Shown piece after piece: positions 15,593-22,525 of a stretch of 45,317 nucleotides of DNA. This DNA is from Labilithrix sp. Lineage in GTDB: Bacteria; Myxococcota; Polyangia; Polyangiales; Polyangiaceae. Each line of letters opens with the position of its first letter. Position 1 is the first letter of the stretch. Made by a program: the position numbers and the translations under genes. The notes beneath the pieces are model-generated. The model saw only the letters and a list, made by a program, of their open reading frames with translations. It did not search any database and was not told the DNA's origin. Location: contig JAQBQL010000204.1 in the NCBI GenBank assembly GCA_028287035.1, positions 1 to 45,317 of the forward strand. Direction: 5' to 3'.

Positions 15593-16006
15593 TCACCGCG
15601 CGAGGAGGTGCGCGGCCAGGGCGGCGCGGACGTCGTCGGGGAACGGGGTCTTCGCCATGCCGTCGAGCGCGGTGCACACGTGGACCTGCCTCGTCGTGGC
15701 GAGGGTCACGCCGTCGCTCTGACGGTGCATCTCGAAGGCGAGATGCGCCGAGGTCGTGCCGAGCTTTTCCGTCCAGCCCCGGATCACCGCGGCGTCACCG
15801 TAACGGAGCGGCGCCCGGTAGTCGGCCTCGACGTGCACGGCCGGGAAGCCAAGGCCGCGGCTCATGATGAGCCCCGAGTAGCCGCCCGGCAGCTCGTCGA
15901 AGAGCCGCTCCATCGCGTCGTGCGCGTAGTTGAAGAAGCGCGCGAAGAAGACGATGCGCGCTGCGTCCACGTCCTCGAAGCGCACCGGCCTCACGTGGCT
16001 GATCAC
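15593..16006 (-). CDS. Acyl-CoA thioesterase, 4HBT/YbgC-like hotdog fold
   Basis: GTG 16006 gives 137 residues, the usual size for a single hotdog domain. The start 'VRFEDVDAARIVFFARFFNYAHDAMERLF' matches the family's catalytic-Asp loop and central helix. 'GFPAVHVEADYRAPLRYGD' and the beta strands 'HLAFEMHRQ' and 'TTRQVHVCTA' follow. These enzymes hydrolyse acyl- or aroyl-thioesters of CoA or ACP. It lies 7 bp downstream of the fatty-acyl-AMP ligase on the same strand, so the two form an operon: one activates, the other releases acyl groups. Exact substrate cannot be read. Confidence 0.85.
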   Translation of the reverse strand: MISHVRPVRFEDVDAARIVFFARFFNYAHDAMERLFDELPGGYSGLIMSRGLGFPAVHVEADYRAPLRYGDAAVIRGWTEKLGTTSAHLAFEMHRQSDGVTLATTRQVHVCTALDGMAKTPFPDDVRAALAAHLLAR

Positions 16007-16013
16007 GCGCGCC

Positions 16014-17879
16014 TCACGGCTTCTTGCGCCCGCCCAGGACGGCCAGCTTGAAGTACGAGAGCTGGCTCTTCGCCGCCTCCTTGATGGTGCTCACCCGGTC
16101 CTGGTCGCGCGTGCTCTTGCGGCCGAGCAGCGCGCCCGTCTCGTAGAGCTCGCGCGTCTTCGCGCGCTGCAGCTTGCCGCTCGAGGTCTTCGGCAGGACG
16201 CCGGGCGCGAGCGGGACGACGTCGTCGAGCGACAGGTTCATGCCGGCCTGGACGGCCTTGCGCACGAGGCCGGCGACGTCGGCGCGCGCCTCGGCGAGCT
16301 CCTTGGCCTCGAGGCCCTTCGGCGCGTCCTGCACCTCGAACGCCACGACGACGCGCTCGCGATCGCGCTCCGTGTTGTCACGCGCGCCGAACGCGATGAC
16401 GTTGCCCTTGCGGACGCCCACGACGCGGCTCGCCTCCCACTCGATGTCCTGCGGGTAGTAGTTCCGCCCGTTGACGATGATGACTTCCTTGGACCGGCCG
16501 CAGATGTACACGTGGCCGCCGTGGAGGAGGCCGAGGTCGCCCGTCTTCAGCCAGCCGCCGGCGAACGCCTCGGCAGTTCGCTCGGTGTCCTCCCAGTAGC
16601 CCTTCATGACGCTCGGCCCCTTGATGCGGAGCTCGCCGACGTGGTCCTCGGGCAGCGGCGTCGCGCTCTCGGCGTCGTCCGGAGCGAACACCGCGATGTC
16701 GTGGCTCGCGAACTTCGGCCCGCACGAGACGAGGCGCACGGCCCGCGCGTCGTCCTCGGGCACGACCTTCGCGACGTTCTCGGCCCAGAGGGTCTCGGCG
16801 TCGACCGCCAGCGTCTTCAGGCCCTCCTGGAGCTCCGTGAAGGAGATCGCGAGCGACGATTCGGCCATCCCGTAGGACGGGAGCAGCGCGTTCTTCGAGA
16901 ACCCCACCTTCTCGAAGGTCTCGGCGAACGTCTCGAGCGTCTCGGGGCGGATCGGCTCGGCCCCGCAGCCGGCGACGCGCCACGACGACAGGTCGATCCC
17001 CTCGAGCTCGCGCTCGCGGATGCGCTTCACGCAGAGCGCGTAGGCGAAGTTCGGCCCGAACGAGATGGTGCCCTTGTGCCGCGTGATCGCCTGGAGCCAG
17101 CTGATCGGCCGCTTCAGGAAGAGCAGGGGAGGCAGGAACACGATGGGCGTGCGGTGGACGATGGGTGCCAGCACGAAGCCGATGAGCCCCATGTCGTGGT
17201 AGAGCGGCAGCCACGAGACGCCGACGTCCTCCTCGTTCATGTGGAGCCCGTCGTGGGTGATGCACTTCACGTTCGCCATCAGGTTGGCGTGGGTGAGCGT
17301 GACGCCCTTGGGCCGCGAGGTGGAGCCGCTCGTGAACTGGAGGAAGGCGACGTCGTCGCCGGTGAGCTTCACGCCCTGCAGCGGCTCGAGCGACTCGCGG
17401 ATCGCCTCGACGGCGACCACCTGCTCGAGCTCGCGCGACGACTCCTGGACCGTCCCGAGGAGGCGCTTGATCTGGGACGTGGTGACGAGGGCGCGCGCGC
17501 CGCTCTTCGCGACGATGTGCCGCGTGTTGTCGAGATACCCCTGGAGCTGCCCGAGCCCGAGCGGCGGGTAGATCGGCACCGGGACGATGCCGGCCCGCAT
17601 CGCGCCGAAGAAGCAGAGAACGAAGTCCTCGGCCGCGGGCAGGATGAGGGCGACGCGGTCACCCTTCTTCAGGCCGAGCGCCTGGAGCGCGCCGCCGTAG
17701 CGGGCGCTGGCGCGCTCGAGGGCGGCGTACGAGAAGGACGCCTCGCTCGTCGCCTTGGCCGCGAAGCCGGGGACGCCGTCCTCGGAGACGAAGCGGAAGC
17801 CGTACTTCGGGTCGGCCTTCGCCGCGTCCTCGAGCGCCGCGCCGAACGTGGGGAACGAAGGAAAGGGGCGGGAATTCAC
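16014..17879 (-). CDS. Fatty-acyl-AMP ligase (FAAL)-type acyl-adenylating enzyme
   Basis: GTG 17879 gives 621 residues. ANL-superfamily motifs appear in order: P-loop 'FTSGSTSRPKG' (182-192), 'SWLPLYHDMGLIG' (222-234, strongly FAAL-like), 'YGMAES', 'WLKTGDLG', 'GRSKEVIIVNGRNYYPQDIE' and the catalytic-Lys motif 'KTSSGKLQR'. FAALs activate fatty acids as acyl-AMP and normally pass them to an acyl carrier protein; acyl-CoA ligases of this subfamily are the alternative. The FAAL-specific insertion cannot be verified by eye. A thioesterase follows, and the nearest carrier protein is encoded at 25042. No NRPS or large PKS lies beside it, unlike most FAALs. Confidence 0.88.
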   Translation of the reverse strand: MNSRPFPSFPTFGAALEDAAKADPKYGFRFVSEDGVPGFAAKATSEASFSYAALERASARYGGALQALGLKKGDRVALILPAAEDFVLCFFGAMRAGIVPVPIYPPLGLGQLQGYLDNTRHIVAKSGARALVTTSQIKRLLGTVQESSRELEQVVAVEAIRESLEPLQGVKLTGDDVAFLQFTSGSTSRPKGVTLTHANLMANVKCITHDGLHMNEEDVGVSWLPLYHDMGLIGFVLAPIVHRTPIVFLPPLLFLKRPISWLQAITRHKGTISFGPNFAYALCVKRIRERELEGIDLSSWRVAGCGAEPIRPETLETFAETFEKVGFSKNALLPSYGMAESSLAISFTELQEGLKTLAVDAETLWAENVAKVVPEDDARAVRLVSCGPKFASHDIAVFAPDDAESATPLPEDHVGELRIKGPSVMKGYWEDTERTAEAFAGGWLKTGDLGLLHGGHVYICGRSKEVIIVNGRNYYPQDIEWEASRVVGVRKGNVIAFGARDNTERDRERVVVAFEVQDAPKGLEAKELAEARADVAGLVRKAVQAGMNLSLDDVVPLAPGVLPKTSSGKLQRAKTRELYETGALLGRKSTRDQDRVSTIKEAAKSQLSYFKLAVLGGRKKP

Positions 17880-17949
17880 GCGGACCTCGTTCTAGCAGAG
17901 AAGATCGCCGCCGGTTTCACGATGTAAGCGCGGGACGTCGCGCGCGACT

Positions 17950-17979
17950 TTGACATCGCGCGCCGGAGCCCGCGATAAT
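17950..17979 (+). promoter_or_regulatory. Sigma-70 promoter giving a near-leaderless transcript
   Basis: TTGACA (17950-17955), an 18-bp spacer and GATAAT (17974-17979), matching 6/6 and 5/6. The expected start point (about 17985-17987) is only 2-4 nt before ATG 17989, so the mRNA would be leaderless or almost so. It should drive the 87-aa gene and the pseudouridine synthase. Confidence 0.7.
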
Positions 17980-17988
17980 GCCGGGAAG

Positions 17989-18252
17989 ATGCCGCTCATC
18001 GAGACCGAGGAAGCCGCCCGCCGCCTGGCGCGAGCCATCGCAAGTGATCTCTCCCTCTACAACGAGGAGAAGATCGTGAACGGGATCACGAACGACACGC
18101 TCTTCACGGCGCTCGCCGAGGAGATCGAGGAGGGCCGCGCCCTCTACAAGCGGCGCGTGGCCCCGGAGCTCTACCCGAAGAACTTCTACGATCGTGCGCT
18201 CGTCGACATCCTCATCAAGGCCAAGGGCCACATCAAATCCAAGATCTGGTAG
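17989..18252 (+). CDS. Small conserved hypothetical protein (87 aa)
   Basis: ATG 17989 is chosen over an in-frame start at 17950 because that one lies inside the promoter. The product is acidic and helical at the start ('ETEEAARRLARAIASDLSLYNEEKI'), then 'DTLFTALAEEIEEGRALYKRRVAPELYPKNFYDRALVDILI', ending in basic 'KAKGHIKSKIW'. No signal peptide or membrane segment, so cytoplasmic. It looks well conserved in character (no low complexity) but I do not recognise a named family. It is encoded just ahead of the pseudouridine synthase in one transcription unit. Confidence 0.8.
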   Translation: MPLIETEEAARRLARAIASDLSLYNEEKIVNGITNDTLFTALAEEIEEGRALYKRRVAPELYPKNFYDRALVDILIKAKGHIKSKIW

Positions 18253-19252
18253 CGGGCTGCGCCCTCTCGTCCTGATCGTACCGCGCGAGGCGGCGGGGGT
18301 GCGGCTCGACCGCTTCCTCGCTGGCGCCCTCGCGGGCCGTGACGAGGGGCCGTCGCGGTCCGAGCTCCAGCGCTGGATCGAGCACGGAGGCGTCCAGGTC
18401 GACGGGGTCGTGAAGAAGGCGGCGGACAAGGTCCGCGAGGGCGCGCGCGTCGACGTGCAGCCCGAGGCCCCGCCGCCGACCGACGCGATCGCCGAGGAGG
18501 GGATCGCCTTCGGCATCGTCCACCAGGACGAGGCGATCATCGTGATCGACAAGCCGGCGGGCCTCGTCGTTCATCCGGCGAAGGGGAACGCGACCGGCAC
18601 GCTCGTCAACGGGCTCCTCGCGCGCGGCGCGTTCGACGTGCCGGACGGCGACGAGGACGTCGACCCCGCGGCGCCGCCCGGCGACATCGAGCGCAGCCGG
18701 CCCGGCATCGTGCACCGGCTCGACAAGGGGACGAGCGGGCTCATGGTGGTGGCGCGCACGCCGCGCGCGCGCGAGCACCTGAAGCGCCAGTTCGCCGACC
18801 ACAGCATCGACCGCGAGTACGTCGCGCTCTGCCTGGGCGACGTGAAGGCGCAGACGTTCGACACCATGCACGGGCGGCACCCGACCGACCGGCTGCGCTT
18901 CACGTCGCGCGTGAAGCTCGGAAAGCGCGCGGTGACCCACGTGCGGCCGCTCGAGACGCTGGCCCGCGGCGCGGTCACGCTCGTCGCCTGCCGGCTCGAG
19001 ACCGGCCGCACGCACCAGATCCGCGTCCACCTGTCGGACCACGGGACGCCCATCCTCGGCGACGCGCTCTACGGCGGCGCGAAGCCGAAGCACCAGATCC
19101 TGCGCGAGGCGGCGGAGGCGCTCGGCCGGCCGGCGCTCCACGCGCGCCTGCTCGGGTTCGAGCATCCGCTGACCGGCAAGCGCGTCCTCTTCGAGGTGGA
19201 CCCGCCCGCCGACTTCGAGCTCGTCCTCACCGAGCTCCGCGCCATCCCCTGA
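18194..19252 (+). CDS. rluD: RluA/RluD-family pseudouridine synthase
   Basis: Converts specific uridines of 23S rRNA (or tRNA) to pseudouridine. An N-terminal S4-like RNA-binding region ('GVRLDRFLAG', 'SELQRWIEHGGVQVDG') precedes the catalytic domain: 'VIDKPAGLVVHPAKGN', the active-site 'GIVHRLDKGTSGLMVVART' with catalytic Asp, 'REYVALCLG', and 'RLETGRTHQIRVHLSDHGTPILGD'. The start is uncertain. GTG 18194 is the only ATG/GTG/TTG in frame but overlaps the previous gene by 59 bp and adds about 22 Ser/Arg-rich residues; CTG 18257 or 18272 would fit the domain better. The RluA/RluD/RluC choice is not settled by eye. Its stop is one base from the stop of the convergent gene. Confidence 0.9.
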   Translation: MRSSTSSSRPRATSNPRSGSGLRPLVLIVPREAAGVRLDRFLAGALAGRDEGPSRSELQRWIEHGGVQVDGVVKKAADKVREGARVDVQPEAPPPTDAIAEEGIAFGIVHQDEAIIVIDKPAGLVVHPAKGNATGTLVNGLLARGAFDVPDGDEDVDPAAPPGDIERSRPGIVHRLDKGTSGLMVVARTPRAREHLKRQFADHSIDREYVALCLGDVKAQTFDTMHGRHPTDRLRFTSRVKLGKRAVTHVRPLETLARGAVTLVACRLETGRTHQIRVHLSDHGTPILGDALYGGAKPKHQILREAAEALGRPALHARLLGFEHPLTGKRVLFEVDPPADFELVLTELRAIP

Positions 19253-19253
19253 C

Positions 19254-20210
19254 TCAGTCCTTGGCGAGGAGCCCGGGGTGGCGGCGCTTCATCCACGTGA
19301 GCGCGAGGAAGCCGACCACCACCGCGAACCAGAGCGTCGCGAACCGGACGAGGATCATCGCCGCCGTCGCGACGCTCTTCTCGACGTGGCCGAGCTCGGT
19401 CATCTGCCCCATGAGCGCGCTCTCGGTGACGCCGAGGCCGCCCGGGACCGGCACGATGGCGCCGACGAGCGTGCTCGTCGCGTAGAAGAACGTCGCGAGC
19501 GGGATGCTCGTCGACTGGCCGAAGCCCACCAGGATGACCCAGAGCGCGAGGCACTCGAGCGTCCACGCGGCGGCGGAGAGCAGGCTGGGGACGATGAGGT
19601 TCCGGAAGCGGAGCAGGATGGCGAGGCTCTCGTACGCCGCCTCGAGCTTGGGCGCGATGCGACCGAGCTTCCCGGGAAGCTTCGCGACGATGCCGATGAT
19701 CGCCATCGATGCGGTGCGGCTCCCGACCACGATGACGAGCGTGAGGACCAGCGCGGCCCCGACGCCCGCCCACACGAGGCCGCCCGCGAAGCCGAGCGAT
19801 CCGAACACGATGAGCGCCACGATGCCGATGACGTCGGTCGCGCGCTCGGCCACGACGATGGGCGCGGTGCGGGTCATCGGGACCTCGTAGGTCTCGAAGA
19901 GCACGAGCGACTTGAACACCTCGCCCACCTTGCCGGGCGTGACGGTGAGCACGAAGCCGGAGAGGAACGTGAGGAAGCTGTCGAGCTTCGGCACGTGGCG
20001 GATGTCGAGGCGCGCGAGATAGAACTCCCACTTGAGGAAGCGGATGACGTAGTTGCCGAAGGCGAGCCCGCACGCCGCCGCGAACATCTCGAAGTGGAAG
20101 GTCGCGAGCGACTCGCGGATCTTGCCGAGCCCGCTGTAGATCGCGAACCCGAAGTAGACGCAGACGCCGAGCAGCATCGCGTAGAGGATCTTGCGGATGT
20201 TCGCTTTCAT
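19254..20210 (-). CDS. YbhN / lysylphosphatidylglycerol-synthase-TM family membrane protein
   Basis: ATG 20210 gives 318 residues with about eight membrane helices spread over the whole length. The pattern fits the flippase-like domain family (PF03706): 'FGNYVIRFLKWEFYLARLDI' near residue 50-70, then 'FLSGFVLTVTPGKVGEVFKSLVLFE' with the conserved T-P-G-K-x-G-E core, and late 'TFFYATSTLVGAIVPVPGGLGVTESALMG' (P-x-P-G-G-L-G-x-x-E). Proteins of this family move or shield lipids in the inner membrane; some are the membrane part of lipid-modifying enzymes. No soluble synthase domain is present here. It overlaps the preceding small gene by 4 bases (ATGA). Confidence 0.88.
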   Translation of the reverse strand: MKANIRKILYAMLLGVCVYFGFAIYSGLGKIRESLATFHFEMFAAACGLAFGNYVIRFLKWEFYLARLDIRHVPKLDSFLTFLSGFVLTVTPGKVGEVFKSLVLFETYEVPMTRTAPIVVAERATDVIGIVALIVFGSLGFAGGLVWAGVGAALVLTLVIVVGSRTASMAIIGIVAKLPGKLGRIAPKLEAAYESLAILLRFRNLIVPSLLSAAAWTLECLALWVILVGFGQSTSIPLATFFYATSTLVGAIVPVPGGLGVTESALMGQMTELGHVEKSVATAAMILVRFATLWFAVVVGFLALTWMKRRHPGLLAKD

Positions 20211-20458
20211 GGCTTCTTCCCTGCGGCGCGTGCGCGCGCTCTCTGCCGTGCGATGACGTAGGCGGCCATCCCGATCACCACCGCCGCGAGGATCGCCCAG
20301 AACGCCCAGGCCGGCGCTTCCCAGCGCCCGCGCGCCAGGCCGGGATCGGGCCGGACGACGGTCTCGGTCGCGCCGGCCGCCGAAGGTGCGGGCTCCGGAT
20401 CGAGCGCCGCCGTCGAGGGCGCGGGAGGCGTGGGCTGAGCCGAGCTCGGCTGTCGCAT
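20207..20458 (-). CDS. Small Pro-rich single-pass membrane protein (83 aa)
   Basis: ATG 20458 opens a frame whose stop overlaps the start of the YbhN-like gene (ATGA at 20207-20210), good evidence of translational coupling. The first 45 residues are Pro/Ala/Ser/Thr-rich, then one membrane helix ('WAFWAILAAVVIGMAAYVIA', about 51-70) and a basic tail 'RQRARARAAGKKP'. The positive tail predicts an outside N-terminus by the positive-inside rule. Unknown family. Confidence 0.6.
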   Translation of the reverse strand: MRQPSSAQPTPPAPSTAALDPEPAPSAAGATETVVRPDPGLARGRWEAPAWAFWAILAAVVIGMAAYVIARQRARARAAGKKP

Positions 20459-20563
20459 GCGCACGCCCTTACCACGCAACGCGGGGCGCCGGCGCAAAGT
20501 CGGCGCGCGCGAGCGGGGCGCCTTTGACAGCCGCCTCGCAGTCGTGCGAACAGAGTAGGCAGC

Positions 20564-21658
20564 GTGAGCACCCAGCCCTCGATTCCGCAACAAGGTGCCG
20601 CAGGCGACCCGCGTGATCCTTCGCAGGACGCGCATGCGGCTGGCCAGGCCCCGAACGACGTCGAGCTGCTCGCGAAGGCGGCGAGCGCGCGGAAGGCGCT
20701 GCACCAGGCGGTCTCCGCCAAGGTGGTCGGGCAGGAAGGGGTCATCGACCTCATGCTGGTCGCGCTGCTCGCGCGCGGGCATGCGCTGCTCGTCGGCGTC
20801 CCCGGGCTGGCGAAGACGCTGCTCGTCGCGTCGCTCGCCGAGGCGCTCGACCTCCAGTTCGGGCGCGTGCAGTTCACGCCCGATCTCCTGCCCGCCGACA
20901 TCACCGGCACCGACGTCCTCCAGGAGGACGAGGACAACCAGGGCGGCGTGCACCGGCGCGTGCGCTTCCTGCCGGGCCCCATCTTCCACAACCTGATCCT
21001 CGCCGACGAGATCAACCGGACGCCGCCGAAGACGCAGGCGGCGCTCCTCCAGGCGATGCAGGAGCGGCGCGTGACGGTCGGCAACGTCACCCACGTGCTC
21101 CCCGATCCGTTCCAGGTGTTCGCGACGCGCAACCCCATCGAGCAGGAGGGCACGTACCCCTTGCCCGAGGCGCAGCTCGATCGCTTCCTCCTCGAGATCC
21201 ACGTCGCGTACCCGTCGGAGATCGAGGAGCGCGAGATCGCCCGGCGCACGACGAGCGCCGACTCCGGCACCGTGCCGCGCGTGCTCTCGACGAACGACGT
21301 CCGCGCGCTCCAGTCGCTCGTCCCGCGGATCCCCGTGACGGAGGAGGCGATCACCCTCGCGGTCGCCCTCGGCCGCGCCACCCGTCCTCGCACCGGCGCC
21401 GCGGCGGCGCAGGGCGGAGGCGTGAAGCAGGTCGACGAGTACGTTCGGTTCGGCGCCGGGCCCCGCGGTTCGCAGGCGCTCGTGCTCGCCGCGAAGGCCC
21501 GGGCGGCGCTGCGCGGCGAGGCCGCGGCCGACGTGGAGGACGTGAAGGCGCTCGTCGTCCCGGTGCTGCGGCACCGCCTCGTCATGAGCTACCGCGCCGA
21601 GGCCGAGGGCGTGCGCGACACCGACGTGCTCGAGCGCGTGCTCGCCAGCGTCAGCTGA
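20564..21658 (+). CDS. MoxR-family AAA+ ATPase
   Basis: GTG 20564 gives 364 residues. Walker A is 'GVPGLAKT', the MoxR form with Ala-Lys-Thr. 'RVQFTPDLLPADITGTDVL' is the MoxR signature, and Walker B is 'LILADEINR'. 'TPPKTQAALLQAMQERRVTV' and 'FATRNPIEQEGTYPLPEAQLDRFLL' (sensor 1 and Arg finger region) follow; the C-terminal lid holds the S-R-like 'GPRGSQALVLAAKARAAL'. MoxR proteins act as chaperone-like ATPases, usually encoded with DUF58 and von Willebrand A proteins. None is seen here, which makes its client unknown. A TTGACA lies 35 bp upstream but without a good -10. Confidence 0.95.
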   Translation: MSTQPSIPQQGAAGDPRDPSQDAHAAGQAPNDVELLAKAASARKALHQAVSAKVVGQEGVIDLMLVALLARGHALLVGVPGLAKTLLVASLAEALDLQFGRVQFTPDLLPADITGTDVLQEDEDNQGGVHRRVRFLPGPIFHNLILADEINRTPPKTQAALLQAMQERRVTVGNVTHVLPDPFQVFATRNPIEQEGTYPLPEAQLDRFLLEIHVAYPSEIEEREIARRTTSADSGTVPRVLSTNDVRALQSLVPRIPVTEEAITLAVALGRATRPRTGAAAAQGGGVKQVDEYVRFGAGPRGSQALVLAAKARAALRGEAAADVEDVKALVVPVLRHRLVMSYRAEAEGVRDTDVLERVLASVS

Positions 21659-21670
21659 GCGGACGCGCGC

Positions 21671-22468
21671 TCAGTCGGGTCCGCCCCAGTACGTGACCTC
21701 GTCGCCGATGGCGATCGATCCCTCCTCATCGGGCACCAGGTTCTGCCCGAAGTAGACGGCGTTGGCGACGCGCCGGTAGCGGGCGAGGGTGCGGAGCGGC
21801 TCGCTCGTCACGCGCGCCGACGCCTGGTCGATGGTGATCACCGTGCAGCGGCCGCAGCGCTTCGGCATGCGGTACGCGAGCGTTCCGATGCGCGCGTGGT
21901 CATGGTGGTCCTCCTGGTACGCGGCGCCGCCCTCGACGACCACATTGGGACGGAAGCGGTTCATCGGGACCGGCGTCTCGAGCCGTCCGTTGAGCTCCGC
22001 GAGCGACGCGCGCGAAGCGAGGAGGAGGGGAAATCCGTCCGCGAACCCCACGCGATCGCCGGGCTGGGAGAAGCGCGGGTCGAGCGGCCGGATCACGTGC
22101 TCCGGGAGGAAGACGAGCGCGCAGGCCACGCCGAGATGATCGGAGAGCGCGGCGGCCGAGTCGCCGGCGACCGCGACCGCCTCCACCGCGTCGTGCCATA
22201 CGTGGACGTGGCGGCGGTGCGAGTCGTCCATGCCGAGCGGCAGCTCGACGAAGGTGCCCGCCGCGCCCATCACGAGCGTGTCGCCTCGGAGCTCGGTCGT
22301 GACCAGCGCGAGCTTCGGGTGCTCGCGCTGGGTGATGAACCGGCCCTCCGGCGTGACCGCCATGAACCGGCGATCGTGGCGCAAGCCTCCGCGAAGAACG
22401 TCGGACCGGTCGAGCGCGACGCCCCGTGCACCCTTGATCGGATAGACGTGCAGCTCCGCGACGAACAT
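21671..22468 (-). CDS. MOSC-domain protein (YcbX/mARC-like)
   Basis: ATG 22468 gives 265 residues. The N-terminal MOSC_N beta barrel starts 'MFVAELHVYPIKGARGVALD' with 'RHDRRFMAVTPEGRFITQREHPKLALV'. The MOSC domain follows: 'FRPNVVVEGG', then 'MPKRCGRCTVITIDQASA' with the conserved Cys that holds the molybdenum cofactor, and '...YFGQNLV'. These proteins reduce N-hydroxylated compounds or handle Moco-bound sulfur. E. coli YcbX has a C-terminal ferredoxin domain that is absent here, so the electron donor must be separate. Divergent from the next gene. Confidence 0.9.
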   Translation of the reverse strand: MFVAELHVYPIKGARGVALDRSDVLRGGLRHDRRFMAVTPEGRFITQREHPKLALVTTELRGDTLVMGAAGTFVELPLGMDDSHRRHVHVWHDAVEAVAVAGDSAAALSDHLGVACALVFLPEHVIRPLDPRFSQPGDRVGFADGFPLLLASRASLAELNGRLETPVPMNRFRPNVVVEGGAAYQEDHHDHARIGTLAYRMPKRCGRCTVITIDQASARVTSEPLRTLARYRRVANAVYFGQNLVPDEEGSIAIGDEVTYWGGPD

Positions 22469-22525
22469 CGGTTCTCTCGCAAATAGCTGGAACTTTCGGG
22501 CCGCGAGGCGGAAAATGCGCCTCCT

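Noticed and set aside
20524..20552. TTGACA upstream of the MoxR gene as a promoter
   Set aside because: The -35 is perfect, but at 16-18 bp spacing only CGAACA-like sequence is found, with no credible -10.
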